Below are positions 50,862 through 60,749 of a DNA stretch of 64,000 nucleotides, one piece after another. The notes beneath the pieces are model-generated. The model had not been told where the DNA came from and searched no databases. It was given only the letters and a program-made list of their open reading frames with translations. The DNA is from Bacteriovoracaceae bacterium (lineage in GTDB: Bacteria; Bdellovibrionota; UBA1018). The stretch lies in the NCBI GenBank assembly GCA_947447665.1, contig CANFJX010000007.1, forward strand, positions 91,162 to 155,161, written 5' to 3'. Within the stretch, counting starts at the first letter, position 1, and the number at the start of each line of letters is the position of its first letter. The position numbers and the translations under genes are program-made.

Positions 50862-52210
50862 GAGGTGCTGAGTTGAACGGTTTGCCTCACGTTCTTCTTC
50901 GGCATGATGGGAGCTGGCTTGGGCAGCTCACTGAGGCGTTTGGCAATAATTCCCGCGAGTAAGTCGATGTCTACGGTTTCAAAACACCGAACCGTGCTGC
51001 AGGTTTTAAACATTTTGTTCAGGCAAGTGATGTTTCTACAGGGACTGCCTGCTGCATACGACCACGATGGGGCTTCTTGATGGGGCGTGAGGTAGCCCGA
51101 TTGAAACGAATCATAGCCTGACATTCGAGGAGGAGTGGCTCCAAAGATGGAAAGAATGGAGGTGCGATTTCTAAATAAGAATCGACCCGATTTTGAATAG
51201 CGTCTGGAAGCAGCTATATGCATAGGTCCAGTGTCGCCGGTGACGAAAATATCCGCAGAGTCAATCAGCACAGAATAAACTTCAAGTGGTAGTTCTGGGG
51301 GTATGATTGTGACCTTTTTACGAGAGGTCTGAGGAAGTCTTTCGATCAACCGCTGGCCTATTCCCTGCGCTGTGTGTCCAGCCCCCAAAAGGATCGTTGC
51401 ATCCATTTCAGAAATTCGATGAAGAAGTTCAGACTGTCTCTCGAAGGGAAGGAGAGTGAAATCGCAAGCCGTGTCCGGGTTAATCATAATTACCCGGTTT
51501 TGGGCGGTCAGGCCAAGCGCAGACGCGCTTTGGTGAGCCTGCTCGATGGTTGAGTCAGAATAGGTCGTTCTGACGCCTGCGAGGTGATCAGGACGGATAG
51601 GTTGAGCTACGGTCGAGAGGGTATCCCTCACAAATCGATAGCATTGGTAGAGAAAGTGATTAATTTTCGAGGGATCATCTTCGTTTCGAATAATAGTTGG
51701 GGTGTGGGACACGAGATGAATAACGGCGGTTTGAGGAGTTGCGAGATCTTTGTTTTGGATAAAGGCACAAAGATTTAGACAGAGGTCATAGTTGCCCGTT
51801 CGAGTAATTTCACTTAGCGTGTCGATGTCTTTTTGGCTTGGAAACAGGCCACCCGAAAAGAGTGGAATGAACTTAGATATTTCGGGATTACCCTCGACCA
51901 GGGGAGTTGCCACTTTGTTAGTAACATAGTGGATTTCAGCAGACGGGAAAAAGTCCCTGAGCGCGGTCGATGCTGCCTGCATCATCACTGTGTCACCAAT
52001 GTGCGTATCAGGGATCACGAGAATTTTATTAAATTTCTGAACTTTTTTCAGCTCTTGGGAATTACTTCGAGCCAGGAGTTTACTCATCTCCCTGTTTCCT
52101 AACAGCGGCTTAACCGTTGCGTCCAAGAAGCGGGAGCCAGCCCGAGGGAAATATTCGGTTAATTGACTCGTTCCAGCAAAAAGAATTTCCTGAATTTTAG
52201 GACTAATCAT
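50858..52210 (-). CDS. Family 9 glycosyltransferase, heptosyltransferase-like
   Basis: 450 residues. The GT9 pattern is clear: KILVIPDTHIGDTVMMQAAS (N-terminal nucleotide-fold start), AEIHYVTNKVATPLVEGNPE, VIMINPDTACDFTLLPFER and the donor site VTGDTGPMHIAASRRY followed by SIFGATPPRMSGY. These enzymes add heptose (or related sugars) to LPS core. The extra N-terminal 65 residues and a cysteine-rich PCRNITCLNKMFKTCSTVRC stretch, typical of some GT9 members, are present. Acceptor unknown. Confidence 0.85.
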   Translation of the reverse strand: MISPKIQEILFAGTSQLTEYFPRAGSRFLDATVKPLLGNREMSKLLARSNSQELKKVQKFNKILVIPDTHIGDTVMMQAASTALRDFFPSAEIHYVTNKVATPLVEGNPEISKFIPLFSGGLFPSQKDIDTLSEITRTGNYDLCLNLCAFIQNKDLATPQTAVIHLVSHTPTIIRNEDDPSKINHFLYQCYRFVRDTLSTVAQPIRPDHLAGVRTTYSDSTIEQAHQSASALGLTAQNRVIMINPDTACDFTLLPFERQSELLHRISEMDATILLGAGHTAQGIGQRLIERLPQTSRKKVTIIPPELPLEVYSVLIDSADIFVTGDTGPMHIAASRRYSKSGRFLFRNRTSILSIFGATPPRMSGYDSFQSGYLTPHQEAPSWSYAAGSPCRNITCLNKMFKTCSTVRCFETVDIDLLAGIIAKRLSELPKPAPIMPKKNVRQTVQLSTS

Positions 52211-52387
52211 AGGGATGCAGCATATTAATCTCCTGTCATGCCAGAGTGCAATAGTTGTCTATCGTGTGACGTAAAATAATGCGATTTAATTGAATCACCC
52301 AGTCCTTGCAGACCTTCTTGACGAAGGAGTTCTGATCCCCATCCTTAATAGAAGCTAGTTTTAACGTTTACCAAGGAGAAAGATGCC
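52211..52387. other. Intergenic region between the GT9 gene and clpB
   Basis: 177 bases between divergent genes. The plus half has a heat-shock-type promoter (52317-52344) and AAGGAG at 52373-52378 for clpB. On the minus half I see no clear promoter for the GT9 operon. Confidence 0.6.
52317..52344 (+). promoter_or_regulatory. Sigma-32-type heat-shock promoter of clpB
   Basis: CTTGACG (52317-52323), 13 bases, then CCCCATCC (52337-52344). This fits the RpoH consensus CTTGAAA-N11-16-CCCCATnT in all but a few positions. The expected transcript starts near 52350 with a leader of about 38 bases. It lies directly before the disaggregase gene, a standard RpoH target. Confidence 0.85.
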
Positions 52388-54973
52388 ATGGCGACTCAAT
52401 TTACGCGGAGTGCTCAAGAAGCTTTACAGAGAGCCCAGTCTGAGGCGATTCGACGAAATCACCAGGAACTCCAGCCGGAACATCTCCTGTACGCCTTGAC
52501 CGAGGGAGATCAGGATTCCTTCTCTGTTGTTTCCAATATCCTCGAAATCGCAGGCGTTGATCTAGCAGACTTTAAAAGGAAGGTTCAGCAACGATTGGAC
52601 CGCTTGCCGAAGGTTTCCGGAGGGGGTGGACAAATCTATACCTCAAGCCTTTTCAATCGTTGGATGGTCATGGCGGAGGAGGAAGCAAAGAGGCTCGGCG
52701 ACGAGTTTGTCTCGGGCGAGCACTTTCTTTTGGGTTTATTCTCATCACAGCTCAAGGATTCTGAGGTTACACGCCTGTTGAGCCAGTGCGGTGTGGGCGC
52801 CGAACAGGTGACTCAGGCAATGCGTCAAGTTCGCGGCAACGCCAAGATCCAAGATGCTGAGCCAGAGGGAAAGTACCGCGTGCTTGAAAAATACTGTAGG
52901 GATCTGACTGCTCAAGCGAGAAAACAAAAACTAGATCCAGTGATTGGACGAGATGAGGAAATTCGTAGGGTGATCCAAGTACTCTCGAGACGTACAAAAA
53001 ACAATCCCGTCCTCATCGGTGAGCCAGGGGTTGGAAAAACAGCGATTGCCGAAGGCCTGGCTCAGCGGATGGTGAACGGCGATGTGCCCGAAACCCTAAA
53101 AAACAAAAAGTTGCTCGTTCTCGATCTCGGGGCTCTCATTGCTGGAGCGAAATTCCGCGGAGAATTCGAAGATCGTCTTAAGGCGGTTCTTAAAGAAATC
53201 ACCTCCTCAGATGGGGAGATTGTTCTTTTTATTGATGAGTTGCACACGTTAGTGGGAGCGGGGGCGGGAGAAGGTGCTATGGACGCCTCAAATATGTTGA
53301 AGCCTGCCCTTGCTCGTGGGGAGCTGAGATGTATCGGAGCGACGACGCTGAGCGAGTACAAGAAATATATTGAAAAAGATGCGGCATTGGAGCGTCGGTT
53401 TCAGCCAGTCTACGTCAAAGAGCCTACGGTCGAGGATACGATCAGTATTTTGCGTGGTTTACGAGAGCGCTACGAGCTTCACCATGGGGTGTCGATTCGA
53501 GATTCGGCTCTGGTTTCGGCCGCAACCCTCTCTCATAGGTATATTACCGATCGTTTCTTGCCTGATAAGGCAATTGATCTCGTAGATGAGGCGGCTTCTC
53601 GGATTCGGATGCAGATTGACTCTCGCCCAGAATCAGTTGACCAGTTGGAAAGAAGGATTCTCCAGCTTGAAGTCGAGCGCCAAGCATTGAAGAAGGAAAA
53701 AGATCCTGCTTCAATCGACCGCTTGGGCCAGTTGGAGACCGAACTATCTGACCTCAAGGATCAAAATACCCGGCTCAAGTCTCAGTGGGAAAAAGAGAAA
53801 AATGAAGTAAACGCGGTTAAGAGCTTAAAGGAAAAAATCGAAAAAGTTCGAATTGAATCCGAGGCCGCCGAACGTCAGGGCAATTTAGAGAAAGCTGCTG
53901 AGCTTCGTTACGGTCAGCTCATTGCTCTTCAAAAGGAACTCGATGAATCAGCCAAAAAGACTTCTCCCGGCAGTACTGTACTTTTGAGGCAGGAGGTTTC
54001 CGAGAATGATATTGCTGAAGTCGTGGCGCGCTGGACCGGGATTCCTGTTTCAAGGATGCTCGAGAGCGAGCAGAAGAAGCTCCTCCAGATGGAAAGTCGT
54101 CTTGAGCAGCGGGTAGTTGGACAGGATAAAGCCATTTCGGCTGTATCTCATGCTGTGCGTCGCTCCAGAATTGGACTCCAAGAAAAACACCGGCCCATTG
54201 GATCGTTTCTCTTTTTAGGTCCAACCGGGGTGGGGAAGACTGAGACCGCAAAGGCACTGGCAGAGTTTCTCTTTGATGACGAGCAGGCAATGATCCGACT
54301 TGATATGAGCGAGTATATGGAGAAGCACTCGGTGGCTCGACTCATTGGCTCTCCTCCTGGCTATGTTGGATATGAAGAGGGCGGAGCGCTCACGGAAGCA
54401 GTGCGGCGTAGACCTTACTCCGTGATTCTTTTAGATGAGGTAGAAAAAGCGCATGTCGATGTGTTCAATGTTTTTCTACAGATTTTAGATGACGGGCGAG
54501 CTACGGATGGTCAGGGCAGGACTGTGGATTTTACGAACACTCTGATTATTATGACTTCGAATTTAGGGAGTCAGTTGATTTTAGATGAGCCAGATCCGGT
54601 CCGAAGAGAAGCGGGCGTCTGGGAGTTGGTACGCCGACATTTTAAGCCCGAGTTTCTAAATCGTATCGACGAGATTGTTACCTTTTCACATTTAGAAAAG
54701 GCCCAATTAATGATAATTATTGAACAATATGCTGGTCGCCTCAATCGGCTTCTAGCTGAGCGTGGACTGCAAATTGACCTGAGTCGAGAGGCTGTTGAGC
54801 TTCTCTGCGAAAAAGGCTACGACCGCGATTTTGGAGCCAGACCGATGAAGCGAGTTTTTCAAAGAGAAATTCAGAATCCATTAGCCGTCGAGATTTTGAC
54901 TGGAAAATACCCTCCAGGGAGTATTATTTCAGTCGACGTATCTCAAGGGGAGTTTAAATTCCAAATAAGATAA
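52388..54973 (+). CDS. clpB: Protein disaggregase ClpB
   Basis: Hexameric AAA+ disaggregase acting with DnaK. The 861 residues hold the N domain ([20 protein letters not shown]), NBD1 with Walker [19 protein letters not shown] and Walker [21 protein letters not shown], the coiled-coil middle domain (about 410-525, [20 protein letters not shown]) that separates ClpB from ClpA/ClpC, and NBD2 with [15 protein letters not shown] and [21 protein letters not shown] and [12 protein letters not shown] complete it. AAGGAG lies ten bases before the ATG, and a sigma-32-type promoter precedes it. Confidence 0.98.
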   Translation: MATQFTRSAQEALQRAQSEAIRRNHQELQPEHLLYALTEGDQDSFSVVSNILEIAGVDLADFKRKVQQRLDRLPKVSGGGGQIYTSSLFNRWMVMAEEEAKRLGDEFVSGEHFLLGLFSSQLKDSEVTRLLSQCGVGAEQVTQAMRQVRGNAKIQDAEPEGKYRVLEKYCRDLTAQARKQKLDPVIGRDEEIRRVIQVLSRRTKNNPVLIGEPGVGKTAIAEGLAQRMVNGDVPETLKNKKLLVLDLGALIAGAKFRGEFEDRLKAVLKEITSSDGEIVLFIDELHTLVGAGAGEGAMDASNMLKPALARGELRCIGATTLSEYKKYIEKDAALERRFQPVYVKEPTVEDTISILRGLRERYELHHGVSIRDSALVSAATLSHRYITDRFLPDKAIDLVDEAASRIRMQIDSRPESVDQLERRILQLEVERQALKKEKDPASIDRLGQLETELSDLKDQNTRLKSQWEKEKNEVNAVKSLKEKIEKVRIESEAAERQGNLEKAAELRYGQLIALQKELDESAKKTSPGSTVLLRQEVSENDIAEVVARWTGIPVSRMLESEQKKLLQMESRLEQRVVGQDKAISAVSHAVRRSRIGLQEKHRPIGSFLFLGPTGVGKTETAKALAEFLFDDEQAMIRLDMSEYMEKHSVARLIGSPPGYVGYEEGGALTEAVRRRPYSVILLDEVEKAHVDVFNVFLQILDDGRATDGQGRTVDFTNTLIIMTSNLGSQLILDEPDPVRREAGVWELVRRHFKPEFLNRIDEIVTFSHLEKAQLMIIIEQYAGRLNRLLAERGLQIDLSREAVELLCEKGYDRDFGARPMKRVFQREIQNPLAVEILTGKYPPGSIISVDVSQGEFKFQIR

Positions 54974-55022
54974 AAAAGATCACAAAAATTAGTCAAAGAT
55001 TAATTTTTTTTTCAGTCGCTGT
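54974..55022 (+). terminator. Weak A/T-rich terminator after clpB
   Basis: aaaaatta / taattttt can pair over eight bases with a short loop (around 54985-55012), followed by a run of T (attttttttt). All base pairs are A-T, so the stem is weak; a real terminator is possible but unproven. Confidence 0.4.
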
Positions 55023-55051
55023 TTGATATCTTTCGCAGTCTCTTCTACACT
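55023..55051 (+). promoter_or_regulatory. Sigma-70-type promoter of spoVG
   Basis: TTGATA (55023-55028), 17 bases, TACACT (55046-55051). Good -35, fair -10 and ideal spacing, 49 bases before the spoVG ATG. Confidence 0.6.
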
Positions 55052-55099
55052 GATAGAGAGTTCTCATTTTTAGAGGTCTCGTAAACGGAGGGATTGGCC

Positions 55100-55411
55100 A
55101 TGGAGATCACAGAAGTGAAAGTTTTTCCCGTCGACGAGGAAAAATTAAAGGCCTACATCACAATAGTGTTGGATGAATGCTTTGTTGTTCGTGATTTGAA
55201 GATTATCAGCGGCACTGCAGGCTTATTTGTTGCGATGCCGAGCAAGCGGAGAAAGGATGGGACCTTTAAGGATATCGCTCATCCACTGAATCAAAGCACC
55301 CGAGCAAATATGGAAAAATTGATTTTGGATGCCTATTTAGCCGAAATTAAGAAGCCAGGAGCTCCTGCCCCCCATTCTGCAGACGAGGCAGACCGAGCTG
55401 ACTCGGCCTAA
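55100..55411 (+). CDS. spoVG: SpoVG-family nucleic-acid-binding regulator
   Basis: 103 residues. ATG 55100 has GGAGGG seven bases upstream; the TTG at 55094 is too close to it. The SpoVG fold is clear: MEITEVKVFPVDEEKLKAYI, VVRDLKIISGTAGLFVAMPS and KRRKDGTFKDIAHPLNQSTR. SpoVG binds DNA and RNA and acts as a global regulator in Firmicutes, spirochaetes and some Bdellovibrio-like bacteria; sporulation is not implied. The last 18 residues are a short Ala/Asp-rich tail. Confidence 0.95.
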   Translation: MEITEVKVFPVDEEKLKAYITIVLDECFVVRDLKIISGTAGLFVAMPSKRRKDGTFKDIAHPLNQSTRANMEKLILDAYLAEIKKPGAPAPHSADEADRADSA

Positions 55412-55508
55412 AGGCCCCTTCGTAGGCCCTAATTTTTGTTAGACGGACCACTTTTGATCACTTGCCTGATTGCTCCAATAGAAATTCTGTGATAGGTCTG
55501 AAATCTGT

Positions 55509-55583
55509 TGGGGCGTCGGCAAGTGGTAAGCTAGCGGATTTTGATTCCGCCATTCCTAGGTTCGAATCCTAGCGCCCCAGCCA
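55509..55583 (+). tRNA. tRNA-Gln (anticodon UUG)
   Basis: Cloverleaf with 7-bp acceptor stem TGGGGCG/CGCCCCA, D arm, anticodon stem GCGGA/TCCGC around a loop with TTG, T-arm CCTAGGTTCGAATCCTAGC-type, discriminator G and encoded CCA at 55581-55583. TTG reads CAA (and CAG by wobble). 75 bases with CCA. Positioned between spoVG and pgsA on the same strand. Confidence 0.95.
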
Positions 55584-55712
55584 CTTCAAAAAAAGTGATG
55601 TACTCAGCTCACCTTGACGCTAGCCTTCAATTCCCGCTAAAACATCTAGACAAATCCCCCTGAACCCTCGTATTTTAGGGATGTGCACTCTCCTGTAGTT
55701 CAAAAAGATGAC
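55584..55712. other. Spacer between tRNA-Gln and pgsA
   Basis: 129 bases. After the CCA there is an A-run (caaaaaaagtg) but no hairpin of note. No ribosome-binding site of any strength precedes the pgsA ATG. I see nothing else of note. Confidence 0.4.
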
Positions 55713-56369
55713 ATGACGTTTACTAACACCCCCAATCTGCTCACGTTGTTCAGGATGATTTTCGTCCCTATTATTGTTGGTTTGTTATTAATTCGCCAGC
55801 CGAAGTGGGATGTCGTGGCCGCCCTTGCCTTTACTGTAGCCAGTATCACTGACTATTTGGACGGCTATATTGCTCGCGCGCACAAAATTGAAACCGTTTA
55901 CGGAAAGCTCATGGATCCCTTGGCGGATAAATTTCTAGTCGCTTCCTCTCTTATTATGCTCCAAGAGTTGGGCCGAATCCACCCTGTGGTCGTGATTTTG
56001 CTGATCTGCCGTGAAATCGCTATTACTGGACTGCGGGCTTTAGCAAGCGCGGAAGGAGTCGTGATTGCAGCCTCGACCTCGGCCAAATGGAAGACGGCCA
56101 CTCAGATGGTGGCAATCCCCCTGATCATGGGTCACAGTCTTTTTGGTGTGCCGCTTTATCCCCTGGGGATGGTCCTTTTGTATATCTCGCTTACCATTAG
56201 CTTATGGTCAGCGATCGACTATCTTCTGGGTTTCTTCTCTGGTCTTAAAGAGGCTAGAAAGCAAAAGACCCAGGAAAGGGTGCTTGCTCGTAAGGCCCGC
56301 CTGGCGTCTCGTTCTGCGAGGCTTGCTGCCAGGGCCAGTAAGTATGGGTTATTAGACCCACACTCATGA
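55713..56369 (+). CDS. pgsA: CDP-diacylglycerol-glycerol-3-phosphate 3-phosphatidyltransferase
   Basis: Makes phosphatidylglycerol phosphate, the committed step to PG and cardiolipin. ATG 55713 gives MTFTNTPNLLTLFRMIFVPI, the usual start; an upstream in-frame start at 55683 is possible. The CDP-alcohol phosphatidyltransferase motif D-G-x2-A-R-x8-G-x3-D-x3-D is complete in DGYIARAHKIETVYGKLMDP-LAD. Four to five membrane helices follow. The C-terminal 35 residues are Arg/Lys/Ala-rich (ARKARLASRSARLAARASK), a basic tail absent from most PgsA, possibly contacting anionic lipid heads. Confidence 0.93.
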   Translation: MTFTNTPNLLTLFRMIFVPIIVGLLLIRQPKWDVVAALAFTVASITDYLDGYIARAHKIETVYGKLMDPLADKFLVASSLIMLQELGRIHPVVVILLICREIAITGLRALASAEGVVIAASTSAKWKTATQMVAIPLIMGHSLFGVPLYPLGMVLLYISLTISLWSAIDYLLGFFSGLKEARKQKTQERVLARKARLASRSARLAARASKYGLLDPHS

Positions 56370-56662
56370 GGGCTATTCTTTATTGACCTGCTTTTATTTT
56401 TGAGGTCATCGCAATGATCAAAAAAGCCATCACCAAGGTCTTCATGAGAAAGACCCGATCCTGAGTGCAGTTTGCTAAAAATCTTTTCATCTTTACCATC
56501 CTTGCTTTATTCTAGTCCGGTTAAGCGATTTTCCAATGTGTGAATTGTGACACTCCAAAAGTAGGAATGTTAATACCCGGCAGATTCGGGGCTTGGATCG
56601 CAGCGAAAATTGGTGTAAAAGCAGAGGCCTCCCTGATCGGCAGATCCTTCTGCACCGAATAT
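56370..56662. other. Intergenic region between pgsA and tRNA-Leu
   Basis: 293 bases. A loose inverted repeat tgacct / aggtca (56381-56406) follows pgsA. At 56414-56464 is a 16-codon frame (MIKKAITKVFMRKTRS) with a weak GAGG upstream; its coding nature is doubtful. No promoter for the tRNA could be named with confidence. Confidence 0.35.
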
Positions 56663-56746
56663 GCCCGGGTGGTGGAATTGGTAGACACACTCGTTTCAGG
56701 GGCGAGCGCCAAAAGCATGCTGGTTCGAGTCCAGTCCCGGGCACCA
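56663..56746 (+). tRNA. tRNA-Leu (anticodon CAG)
   Basis: Class II tRNA of 84 bases with CCA. Acceptor GCCCGGG/CCCGGGC, D arm with GGTAGAC, anticodon stem CTCGT/GCGAG with loop TTCAGGG (anticodon CAG, reads CTG), a short variable arm (CGCCAAAAGCATG region), T arm CTGGTTCGAGTCCAG, discriminator A and encoded CCA (56744-56746). tRNA-Leu is the type with GGTGGAATTGGTAGACAC, found here. Confidence 0.95.
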
Positions 56747-56872
56747 ATAATTTACAAAAACACCCTAATATCAACCTCTTTAATTATACTCGGATCTGCC
56801 GGAAGAACTCCCTGTTGCTCAAGTTATTTCCCTTGGGGTACAGATCGGATTTCTAGTAAGATCATCTAGAAA
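56747..56872. other. Spacer between tRNA-Leu and rnr
   Basis: 126 bases without a clear hairpin. The rnr ATG has only a weak purine stretch (aagatcatctagaaa) before it. Nothing else seen. Confidence 0.35.
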
Positions 56873-59026
56873 ATGAAAAAAAATCAAAATCAGAAGAATT
56901 CCAAATCTCCGGCCAGCGCTGGACCTAAGTCGAGAAGTCGGCGATCTAAAAAAGAAAATCAGAAAAAATTTCAAGTAAAGCAATCAGGGCAGCCTGCAGC
57001 TGCTTGGGCTCCCAAGGGCGAGGTTCGAAAGGACCGAAAGTCTGGGGGAGGCCTTCTTCCTATTGTGCGATCGGGTGGGCGAGGTCCACGAGCGGCAGGT
57101 GATTCAAAACTTCTCCATTTGAAGGCTACGGTGGATAAAAATAGAAAGGGATTCGCCTTTCTCATTTTTGAGAACCGATCGATTCCAGATGCCTTCGTAT
57201 CGCCGGACCGCTCGCAGGGGCTTTTCCATGGAGATCGCGTCCAAGTTCTAATGAGGCCACCGAGTTTTGTCATTAAGATCCAGGTGATTGAGCATCGAAT
57301 TCGTGAGGCGGTGGGTCGATATAGTCCGCATCCCAAGGGGGGGCAGTACGGTGGCTGGCTAATCTATGAGAAGAAAAAGGCCCGAGAGGAAATTTTCATC
57401 CCTTTTATCCCCCAGTTCCGCCCCAAGGATCAGGACTGGGTCCGGGCAAATCTAGAATTTCACTCACAAGGGGAGCACGCAGTCACCGGCTCAATTGTTG
57501 AAATGTATGGGCAAGATCTGCCGGCCTCTGCGGACTTGGCCAGGGTGGTGGCCGATTATAATCTCGTCGAGAATCACTCTGTCCTTGCTGTTCAAGAAGC
57601 TCAAGATCAGCGGCTGGAGGTTCCGGGGAAAGATTTAGAAGGACGTGAGGACCTAAGAGATCGTCACTTCATTACCATTGATGGTGCCACTGCGAGAGAC
57701 TTTGACGATGCAGTGTTAGTTGAGAGAAAAGCGTCTCATTTTGTGTTGTGGGTCGCCATTGCTGATGTTTCTCACTACGTTCAAGAGGGCCGAGAGTTGG
57801 ATCGTGAAGCTCGTTCACGCGGTACCAGCGTCTATTTTCCGGAGCGGGCATTCCATATGCTGCCGGGGGCCTTGTCCGAAAATCTTTGTAGCTTGAGACC
57901 TCATGAGCCTCGTTTGGCCTTGGTGGCTAGAATCGAAATGAGTCCTACAGGGAAGCGGATGAAAACCGACGTGCTCGAGGCTGTGATCGAGAGTAAGCGA
58001 CGAGCCACGTATGACCAAATTCAAGAGGAATGGGAGGTTGAAAGGCAAAATCCGAACTGGATTTATAGGCCTCACTTCGATCTTTATTCAATTTTGCGTC
58101 AGGCTCGGTCTGCTCGCGGTTCGATTGATTTCGAATTTCCAGAGGCTGAGATTCTTCTTGAGTCCAATGGCGAGGTCAAATCGATAGAAATCAGGCCGAG
58201 AAAAGACTCTCATCGTTTGATCGAAGAGTTTATGATCGCTGCGAACGAAGCAGTGACTGATTGGATGATGAACAAGAAATGGCCTTTCGTCTATCGAACT
58301 CATGATGAGCCCTCGACTCAGTCGTTGGAGAATTTCCAAGCCCTGGCAGCAACGGTCGGGTTTCAGGTATCCTTGGAGAGAGCTCGCTCGCCTAAGGTGT
58401 TGGCAGAAATAGTCAAAAAATTAGAAGGGCATCCTGCTCAAACCCTGCTGAGCATGTCACTCCTCAGATCCATGAAGCAGGCTATCTACAGTTCGACTCA
58501 CGGGATCCATTTTGGACTAGCCTCAGAGGGTTATACTCACTTCACCAGCCCCATTCGCCGGTATCCGGATCTCGTGGTCCATCGACTTCTGCGAATGGCT
58601 GTTCGTATGGAAAAGGCTGGGCATAAGCTCAAACCTCAGGTCCGAGAACAGCTCGAGAAAGAGCTGAGCGAGATTTGCGAACACTGTAGTTACCGTGAGC
58701 GTCTCGCTTCTGATGCGGAGCGCGACGCCATTAAGTTGAAGCAAGTCCGAGTGATGCTGAAGCATGTTGGTTCTGATTTTGAGGGAAAAGTGGTGGGAAT
58801 GGTCAATTCAGGGCTATTTATCCAGATTTCCGATCCCTACGTCGAGGGAATGATCAGCGGCGAAACGATGACAGACGATCTTTATGAGTTCCATGAAGAA
58901 CGGATGGTCTACCAAGGTCGGCGTAAGCGCAAATCTTACCGCATTGGGGACACGGTTAAAATTAAAGTCGCTCGAGCCGATTTAGAACGCAGGCAAATTG
59001 ATTTCGTGATGGTAAACTTGACTTAG
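56873..59026 (+). CDS. rnr: Ribonuclease R (RNase II/R family 3'-5' exonuclease)
   Basis: Degrades structured RNA from the 3' end. 717 residues: a Lys/Gln-rich basic N-terminus (about 1-45), two cold-shock OB domains (about 85-240; RKGFAFLIFENRSIPDAFVS), the RNB catalytic domain from RHFITIDGATARDFDDAVLV (the four metal-binding aspartates), IADVSHYVQEGRELDREA-RSRGTSVYFP, ALVARIEMSPTGKR, FTSPIRRYPDLVVHRLL, and a C-terminal S1 domain (FEGKVVGMVNSGLFIQISD). The lack of a long Lys-rich C-terminal tail is unlike E. coli. RNase II is the less likely alternative. Confidence 0.95.
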   Translation: MKKNQNQKNSKSPASAGPKSRSRRSKKENQKKFQVKQSGQPAAAWAPKGEVRKDRKSGGGLLPIVRSGGRGPRAAGDSKLLHLKATVDKNRKGFAFLIFENRSIPDAFVSPDRSQGLFHGDRVQVLMRPPSFVIKIQVIEHRIREAVGRYSPHPKGGQYGGWLIYEKKKAREEIFIPFIPQFRPKDQDWVRANLEFHSQGEHAVTGSIVEMYGQDLPASADLARVVADYNLVENHSVLAVQEAQDQRLEVPGKDLEGREDLRDRHFITIDGATARDFDDAVLVERKASHFVLWVAIADVSHYVQEGRELDREARSRGTSVYFPERAFHMLPGALSENLCSLRPHEPRLALVARIEMSPTGKRMKTDVLEAVIESKRRATYDQIQEEWEVERQNPNWIYRPHFDLYSILRQARSARGSIDFEFPEAEILLESNGEVKSIEIRPRKDSHRLIEEFMIAANEAVTDWMMNKKWPFVYRTHDEPSTQSLENFQALAATVGFQVSLERARSPKVLAEIVKKLEGHPAQTLLSMSLLRSMKQAIYSSTHGIHFGLASEGYTHFTSPIRRYPDLVVHRLLRMAVRMEKAGHKLKPQVREQLEKELSEICEHCSYRERLASDAERDAIKLKQVRVMLKHVGSDFEGKVVGMVNSGLFIQISDPYVEGMISGETMTDDLYEFHEERMVYQGRRKRKSYRIGDTVKIKVARADLERRQIDFVMVNLT

Positions 59027-59072
59027 GTTTTAAAGAGCCCGGAGAAGACCAAGGAAGGCCAAGGACGAAAAA

Positions 59073-60749
59073 ATGAAATGGATTAAAACCGGTCGCCAGC
59101 TCGGTCAGGCGGTAAAGAACGTTCAGCGTTTGCGACAGATTTTGTCCGTTTTTGCCAAATATGGCTTTGGCGATCTCGTCGATCGAATGGATCTCGGGAA
59201 ATTTTTGCCGGGCCGATTGGGCGCATTTGCTGAGTCTCAGGCTGATAAAACTACACCCGAGCGGCTGCGACTCGCTTTTGAGGAGCTGGGTCCCACGTTT
59301 GTCAAGTTTGGCCAGCTCCTCTCGACTCGATCCGATCTTTTGCCTGAACCGTTTATCGAGGAGTTTATTCGCCTTCAAGATCATGTGCAGCCCCTTTCTT
59401 TTGACGTCGTAAGGAAGGTTGTCGAAGAAGAGCTGAAGCAGAAAATTGAACTCGCCTTTTCAGAGTTTAATTCAGTACCGCTAGCTGCTGCTAGTATCGG
59501 ACAGGTTCATGAGGCCCGCCTCCTCAGCGGCGAACGAGTGGTTGTGAAAGTCCAACGACCGGAAATTGAAAAAATCATCGATACCGATGTTTCCCTTCTC
59601 GCTTTTTTAGCGGGGCTTTTAGAAAAGTACGTCCCAGAGACTCGTATTGTCGGACCAACGACGATTGTGGAGGAATTTTTCAAAACTCTGGCGTTTGAAC
59701 TCGATTTTGTGGTCGAGGCCAATAACATTAAAAAGATTGCCGAGAATACTCGAAATATTCCGGAGATCGTGCTTCCAACGGTTTACAAATCACTCAGCAC
59801 CCACAAGATTTTGACTCTGGAGAAGTTCGAAGGCATCCGCGTCAATGATCTTGAGGCTTTAGATCGAGCAGGAATCGATCGAAAAAAAATCGTCGAGTTG
59901 GGCGCTAAAACATTTTTTAAGTGGGTCATGATCGACGGCCTGTTTCATGGAGATTTGCACGGTGGAAATCTTTTCGTTTTGCCAGGAAATCGATTAGGAA
60001 TCATTGATTTTGGGATCGTCGGGCGCCTATCTCAAAAGTCTCGTGACCAATTAGCTAATATGGTCATGGCGCTACTGACCGAAGATTATGAAAATCTGTG
60101 CTATGAGTACGCCGAACTGGGGGCTGCAGAGGCATCAATTGATTTTGAAGGATTTCAACGAGAGGTGAGAAATGCCCTCTCGCCTTATATGGGAATGTCT
60201 TTAGCAGAAATGAATATTGGGCGCATTCTGATCGAAGCCACCCAGATTGCCACTCGATTTAATATTAAGGTCCCTGGGGACTGGATGATGGTTTTTAAGG
60301 CGATTCTCACCATTGAAGGGATGGGTCGCACTCTTGATCCTGAGTTTGATTTACTCTCGATTGGACAAGATTTGGTCAAAGATCTAGCTAAAAATCAGTA
60401 TTCTGTTCAGAGGATTTCTAAAGATTTAATATGGCTTTTACGTGATGTTTCTCAATTGATGAAGATTTTGCCTCGTCAAATTAGACTCATGTTCAGGAAG
60501 TTTAATAGTAATAACTTTGCCTTTGAAATCAAAATCCCAGAACTCCAGGCGATCCAAAATCAGCTTGATATCAACGGCAAACGCATGGCTCTCGGCATGA
60601 TGGCAGCTGGTCTTTTTGTGGCTTCGAGCATCTCTCAAATGGTTCCCGGTGGGCGAATCGTTCTTGGTTATCCGCTGTTTTCAATAATTTATTGCTTCAC
60701 CGGATTACTTCTTCTTTTTTCTGTTCTCTTTAGTTTTCTAAGAAAGTGA
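59073..60749 (+). CDS. ubiB: UbiB/ABC1-family atypical kinase
   Basis: Membrane-bound atypical kinase/ATPase, needed for ubiquinone (or other quinone) biosynthesis in many bacteria. The 558 residues show the KxGQ motif KFGQLLSTRSDLLPEPFI, the Ala-rich nucleotide loop PLAAASIGQVHEARLLSGE, VVVKVQRPEIEKIIDTDV, catalytic HGDLHGGNLFVL and Mg site IDFGIVG. Two C-terminal membrane helices (about 500-555) end the protein. In organisms with menaquinone its role is less clear. A strong hairpin follows the stop. Confidence 0.92.
   Translation: MKWIKTGRQLGQAVKNVQRLRQILSVFAKYGFGDLVDRMDLGKFLPGRLGAFAESQADKTTPERLRLAFEELGPTFVKFGQLLSTRSDLLPEPFIEEFIRLQDHVQPLSFDVVRKVVEEELKQKIELAFSEFNSVPLAAASIGQVHEARLLSGERVVVKVQRPEIEKIIDTDVSLLAFLAGLLEKYVPETRIVGPTTIVEEFFKTLAFELDFVVEANNIKKIAENTRNIPEIVLPTVYKSLSTHKILTLEKFEGIRVNDLEALDRAGIDRKKIVELGAKTFFKWVMIDGLFHGDLHGGNLFVLPGNRLGIIDFGIVGRLSQKSRDQLANMVMALLTEDYENLCYEYAELGAAEASIDFEGFQREVRNALSPYMGMSLAEMNIGRILIEATQIATRFNIKVPGDWMMVFKAILTIEGMGRTLDPEFDLLSIGQDLVKDLAKNQYSVQRISKDLIWLLRDVSQLMKILPRQIRLMFRKFNSNNFAFEIKIPELQAIQNQLDINGKRMALGMMAAGLFVASSISQMVPGGRIVLGYPLFSIIYCFTGLLLLFSVLFSFLRK

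Noticed and set aside
56414..56464. 16-codon frame (MIKKAITKVFMRKTRS) after pgsA
   Set aside because: Too short to judge, with only a weak GAGG upstream; no supporting context, so not listed as a gene.
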